Origin: Methanomicrobium sp.
Lineage (GTDB): Archaea > Halobacteriota > Methanomicrobia > Methanomicrobiales > Methanomicrobiaceae
DNA length: 16,027 nt
Direction of reading: 5' to 3'
Assembly: GCA_017553245.1 (NCBI GenBank)
Contig: JAFZMT010000138.1
Coordinates: 1-16,027 of the forward strand
Position 1 is the first letter of the stretch. Every line of letters starts with the position of its first letter. The notes under the pieces were generated by a model. It was not told the DNA's origin. It ran no database searches and saw only the letters and a program-made list of their open reading frames with translations. This document shows positions 13,374 to 16,027 of this stretch, in pieces. The position numbers and the translations under genes are program-made.

Positions 13374-13458
13374 CCGAAATAAACATAAATTGCGAAATCA
13401 GCAAAGTAATAATAGCAATAACAAATAATAATCGGATTACTGCAGGGAATTAGTTTTA

Positions 13459-14442
13459 ATGTCGGATGAATCACCTTCAGATACGGAAAACACCGCAAAC
13501 GGCGGCGTACCCTTAAAGACTACCTTAAAGACTTCAAAGGATTACGTCCCCTTCATCGCAATGGGAGCGATGATGATTGCGGTTGAGATATTAGCCCTAA
13601 TCCTTGCTCCGATTATGAACGGCGCCGGCTACACGGCATTCGACGATCCCAATGCCTTCGAAAACACCCTCTATTTCCTCGGAATACTGCTGGTGTTCAC
13701 CGCCGCCATGCTCCTCTTAATCAGATACAAATTCAATAACGTCCTCGCATGGATTGTTGCCGCATCCATCTTTCTGGTGCTGATTTACATATTTGCAGCC
13801 CTCATCTCGCTCATCTCCGCAGACGAAAACGTCACCTTAGTCGCGGCATTTGTGCTCGCCGTCCTTGCCGCCGCCGCACTCTACAAATACCCCGAATGGT
13901 ATGTCATAGACACGCTGGGAATCTTAATCTGCGCGGGAACGGCGGCAATATTCGGAATCTCCTTTGAGATAATGCCGATTATCATACTACTCGTTTTGCT
14001 TGCGGTCTACGACGCAATCTCGGTCTACAAGACAAAACACATGCTGACGCTCGCGGAGAGCATAATCCGCACAAAAGCGCCGATTCTCGTCGTCGTGCCA
14101 AAAACAAGGAATTATTCCTATATCAGAGAAGGTCTGGAGATAAATAAGGAAAAGAGCGAGCGCGGCGCTTTCATGATGGGCATGGGCGACCTGATTATGC
14201 CCACGATTCTCGTGGTCTCGGCATACATATTCCTTGACGCGCCCGCGATTTTCGCGGGAGTCAGCCTGCCGGTGATTACCGCAATTATAGGCTCACTCTG
14301 CGGACTTGCCGTTCTTCTTTACTATGTCGCAAAAGGAAAGCCGCAGGCGGGTTTACCCACCCTCAACGGCGGCGTTATTCTCGGTTTTCTGGTTGGTTGC
14401 GCGCTGTCAGGTTCTTGGGACTGGACGCTAAATATTCTCTGA
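13459..14442 (+). CDS. Presenilin-like intramembrane aspartyl protease (family A22, archaeal PSH type)
   Basis: Integral membrane protease of the presenilin/signal-peptide-peptidase group, which cuts substrates inside the bilayer. The 327 residues carry nine hydrophobic segments at about 30-53, 70-89, 95-118, 124-142, 147-165, 169-187, 240-259, 266-290 and 301-317, the presenilin topology. Catalytic aspartates are in the expected places: D185 in VYDAISVYK at the end of segment 6, and D244 in MGMGDLIMP (GxGD motif) in segment 7. AGLPTLNGG at 297-305 stands where presenilins have the PAL motif. A soluble loop of about 50 residues separates segments 6 and 7. The first 27 residues are polar. An archaeal PSH from Methanoculleus marisnigri has a solved structure, so the fold assignment is safe; the natural substrate is unknown. 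The 3' end overlaps the GTPase gene by 68 bases, tail to tail. Confidence 0.92.
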   Translation: MSDESPSDTENTANGGVPLKTTLKTSKDYVPFIAMGAMMIAVEILALILAPIMNGAGYTAFDDPNAFENTLYFLGILLVFTAAMLLLIRYKFNNVLAWIVAASIFLVLIYIFAALISLISADENVTLVAAFVLAVLAAAALYKYPEWYVIDTLGILICAGTAAIFGISFEIMPIIILLVLLAVYDAISVYKTKHMLTLAESIIRTKAPILVVVPKTRNYSYIREGLEINKEKSERGAFMMGMGDLIMPTILVVSAYIFLDAPAIFAGVSLPVITAIIGSLCGLAVLLYYVAKGKPQAGLPTLNGGVILGFLVGCALSGSWDWTLNIL

Positions 14443-15352
14443 GAAGAGCCACGACATCGTGAATGCCCTCTCTTGTCGCCGTTGACATGTTGCGGTATCC
14501 CTCAAGCCCTTTCATATCGGATTTATTGATAACGACCTCGAGCGGCACGCCCTTCGTGATCTCTTTTATGCTTTCCATGAGTTTTAACTGATCCTCAAGC
14601 GAGTATCCGCAGCATTCACTGGCGTCGACTATGAAAAGAATCATATCCGCGACATTTGTGATGGCCGCAAGCGCCTGCTGCTCGATATCGTTTCTCTCCT
14701 CGACCGGTCTGTCGAGGATTCCCGGGGTATCGACTATCTGAATCCTGTCGCGCCCGACCTCGTGGTGACCGACGATTATGCGCTTTGTCGTGAACGCATA
14801 GCCCGCGACCTCGGATGTCGCCGAAGATACGAGGTTAATGAAGGAGGATTTACCGACATTCGGATAACCGGCAACCACGACCGTAAACTCGTCGGGTCGG
14901 ATATCCGGGAGTTTTCTGAGGACATTTCTGGCTTCGTTGAGATACTTTAAGTCCTTATCGACCTGCTGGACTATCGATGATATTCTTGCGGTAGCCTGCT
15001 TACGAAGCGCGTTCGTGTCCGGCGCTCCCCTCATCTGCCTTGCATAAGCGCCGCCGACCTCCCTTACCTTCTCGCCCGCCCACTGGATTGCGCCCAGCGA
15101 GTGCTTTATTTTATCGATGCTGAAGAGCAGATTTACGATATCGGTATAAAACGGGGAGAGTTCATCGAAATTGGGAAATTTCTGCACGATGTGAGAGAGT
15201 TTGTCATAGACCGAACTGTAGACGGAGCGGACAAAATCTTCGTTGGCGAGGTCCCTGTTGGTTTTTAATTTCTTGTTTTTCGCCGCGCGCCTCAGCGACC
15301 TGTCGAGTATCTCATCGGCAGTAGGTATTGTCGGTATCTTTTCAAATTCCAT
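14375..15352 (-). CDS. Nog1-like GTPase (OBG/TRAFAC class)
   Basis: A 325-residue cytoplasmic GTPase resembling eukaryotic/archaeal Nog1 (NOG1), implicated in large ribosomal subunit assembly. Residues 1-150 form the helical N-terminal domain typical of this group (TADEILDRSLRRA near the start, later WAGEKVREVGGAYARQM). The G domain follows: G1 GYPNVGKS at 162-169, G2 FTTK at 187-190, G3 DTPG at 208-211, and G4 NKSD at 276-279, with a G5-like STATREG near 290. It ends soon after the G domain, without the long eukaryotic C-terminal extension; archaeal members share this short form. The ATG at 15352 is divergent from the HTH-CBS gene, with 45 bases between the starts. The last 68 bases overlap the presenilin-like gene on the other strand. 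Confidence 0.92.
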   Translation of the reverse strand: MEFEKIPTIPTADEILDRSLRRAAKNKKLKTNRDLANEDFVRSVYSSVYDKLSHIVQKFPNFDELSPFYTDIVNLLFSIDKIKHSLGAIQWAGEKVREVGGAYARQMRGAPDTNALRKQATARISSIVQQVDKDLKYLNEARNVLRKLPDIRPDEFTVVVAGYPNVGKSSFINLVSSATSEVAGYAFTTKRIIVGHHEVGRDRIQIVDTPGILDRPVEERNDIEQQALAAITNVADMILFIVDASECCGYSLEDQLKLMESIKEITKGVPLEVVINKSDMKGLEGYRNMSTATREGIHDVVALLREYLASSPKNLTARNQPENRE

Positions 15353-15361
15353 GGAAAACCC

Positions 15362-15371
15362 ATATATTATT
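15362..15371 (+). promoter_or_regulatory. Putative TATA box of the HTH-CBS gene in the divergent gap
   Basis: ATATATTATT is centred about 31 bases before the ATG at 15398, predicting a leader of around five bases and no Shine-Dalgarno. It lies only about ten bases from the divergent GTPase start, so the two promoters must overlap; the GTPase TATA box is less clear (an AT-rich stretch near 15383-15392 on the minus strand). Confidence 0.4.
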
Positions 15372-15397
15372 TAGGTTTTACATACTCAAATATCCAT

Positions 15398-16027
15398 ATG
15401 GAATTATCACTGATACAGAAAGATATCCTGATAACCCTGATTACCCTTTATCATCAAAAATCCGCGGCAATAAAAGGGGAGGGGATTGCCGAGGTATTAA
15501 AACGCAATCCGGGAACGGTCAGAAATCAGATGCAGGCACTCAAGGTGCTCGGTCTCGTCGACGGCGTTCCGGGACCAAAAGGCGGCTATACTCCGACATC
15601 CGCGGCATACAAGGAACTCAACCTCACGGATTACGAGAGAGAATACAATGTGCCGATTCAGAGGAACTGCGAGCTCTGCGAGGGGGTTAATGTCGCGGAG
15701 ATCGATTTTACGACGCTCTGTCACCCCGACCTGTGTCATGCGGTGATAAAGCTCATCGGCAGCGTCAAGTCCTTCGAGATAGGCGATGAAGTCACGGTCG
15801 GACCTTCGCCCGTAAACCGTCTCCTCGTTAAAGGCGAGATCTACGGCAAAGATGAGGTCTCCCAGCAGCTTCTTATCACGATTGCCGAGATAATTTCGCT
15901 TCCGAAGAGACAGATCCGCTACTACATGAGTTCGCCGGTGATCACCCTCAACCGCAACGATACGCTTCGTTCCGCGGTCAAACTCTTCAATGAAAAGAAG
16001 ATTCACGGCGCTCCGGTCATGGATGCC
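15398..16027 (+). CDS. HTH-CBS domain transcriptional regulator, N-terminal part (runs off the window)
   Basis: Translated by hand from the ATG at 15398; 210 residues are present and the frame is open at the right edge. Residues about 5-70 form a winged helix-turn-helix (LIQKDILITLITLYHQ, then GEGIAEVLKRNPGTVRNQMQ, wing GPKGGYTPT). Residues about 80-170 are a middle domain with four cysteines (C91, C94, C108, C113) and a segment FEIGDEVTVGPSPVNRLLVKG; the cysteines could bind metal. A CBS domain begins near 172 (YYMSSPVITLNRNDTL, then AVKLFNEKKIHGAPVMD), and a second would be expected beyond the edge. CBS pairs usually sense adenine nucleotides or similar ligands. The layout matches archaeal predicted regulators of the HTH plus C-terminal CBS type (COG2524). 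It is divergent from the GTPase, so it may control that gene, itself, or both. Confidence 0.88.
   Translation, partial: MELSLIQKDILITLITLYHQKSAAIKGEGIAEVLKRNPGTVRNQMQALKVLGLVDGVPGPKGGYTPTSAAYKELNLTDYEREYNVPIQRNCELCEGVNVAEIDFTTLCHPDLCHAVIKLIGSVKSFEIGDEVTVGPSPVNRLLVKGEIYGKDEVSQQLLITIAEIISLPKRQIRYYMSSPVITLNRNDTLRSAVKLFNEKKIHGAPVMDA

Noticed and set aside
13226..13458. Gene or tRNA in the gap before the presenilin-like gene
   Set aside because: No cloverleaf or T-loop consensus, and the minus-strand open frame there is Tyr/Ile-rich noise over an AT-rich leader.
15497..16006. 169-codon minus-strand open frame at the right end
   Set aside because: The plus strand encodes a coherent HTH-CBS protein across the same DNA, with a TATA box and start.

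Overview
The window reads as chromosomal DNA of a methanogenic euryarchaeon, most likely of the Methanomicrobiales. The pointers are three coenzyme F420 biosynthesis genes (cofE, cofC, cofG), an archaeal FEN1 nuclease with a C-terminal PIP box, three-subunit-type purine genes (purS, purQ), a presenilin-type membrane protease, an archaeal SMC, and TATA-box promoters, several of them close enough to the ATG to suggest leaderless mRNAs. The order-level placement is inference from gene content. No rRNA, tRNA, CRISPR array, transposon or phage gene was found. No gap between genes exceeds 300 bases.

Layout. 1-1849 (minus): a coiled-coil protein gene followed by the 5' third of smc, which runs off the left edge. 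2090-5207 (plus): glyA-folD, a one-carbon pair, then a dihydropteroate synthase-like gene with its own promoter. 5208-5397: five tandem 21-22 bp repeats, each with a GATATC core, in front of cofE (plus, 5398-6192). cofE ends inside the 3' end of cofC (minus), so two F420 genes overlap tail to tail. 6906-8527 (plus): a Thr/Pro-rich lipoprotein and a single-chain MNT-HEPN protein that carries both signature motifs of the MntA/HepT toxin-antitoxin system. 8589-10594 (minus): purC-purS-purQ with overlapping or abutting ends, then a ferredoxin:thioredoxin reductase-like gene. 11770-10784 and 12798-11794 (minus): cofG just downstream of fen. 12887-13201 (minus): a small protein with two membrane segments and a coiled coil. 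13459-14442 (plus): the presenilin-like protease, overlapping tail to tail with a Nog1-like GTPase (minus, 15352-14375). 15398 to the right edge (plus): a partial HTH-CBS regulator.

How the genes fit together. glyA, folD and the DHPS-like protein suggest a pterin one-carbon module. cofE, cofC and cofG cover three steps of F420 synthesis; cofD and cofH must lie elsewhere. purC, purS and purQ need a purL from elsewhere. smc and fen are housekeeping DNA-maintenance genes. The most unusual items are the single-polypeptide MNT-HEPN protein, the two-helical-turn GATATC array before cofE, and short tandem duplications (11-22 bp units) in at least seven intergenic gaps.
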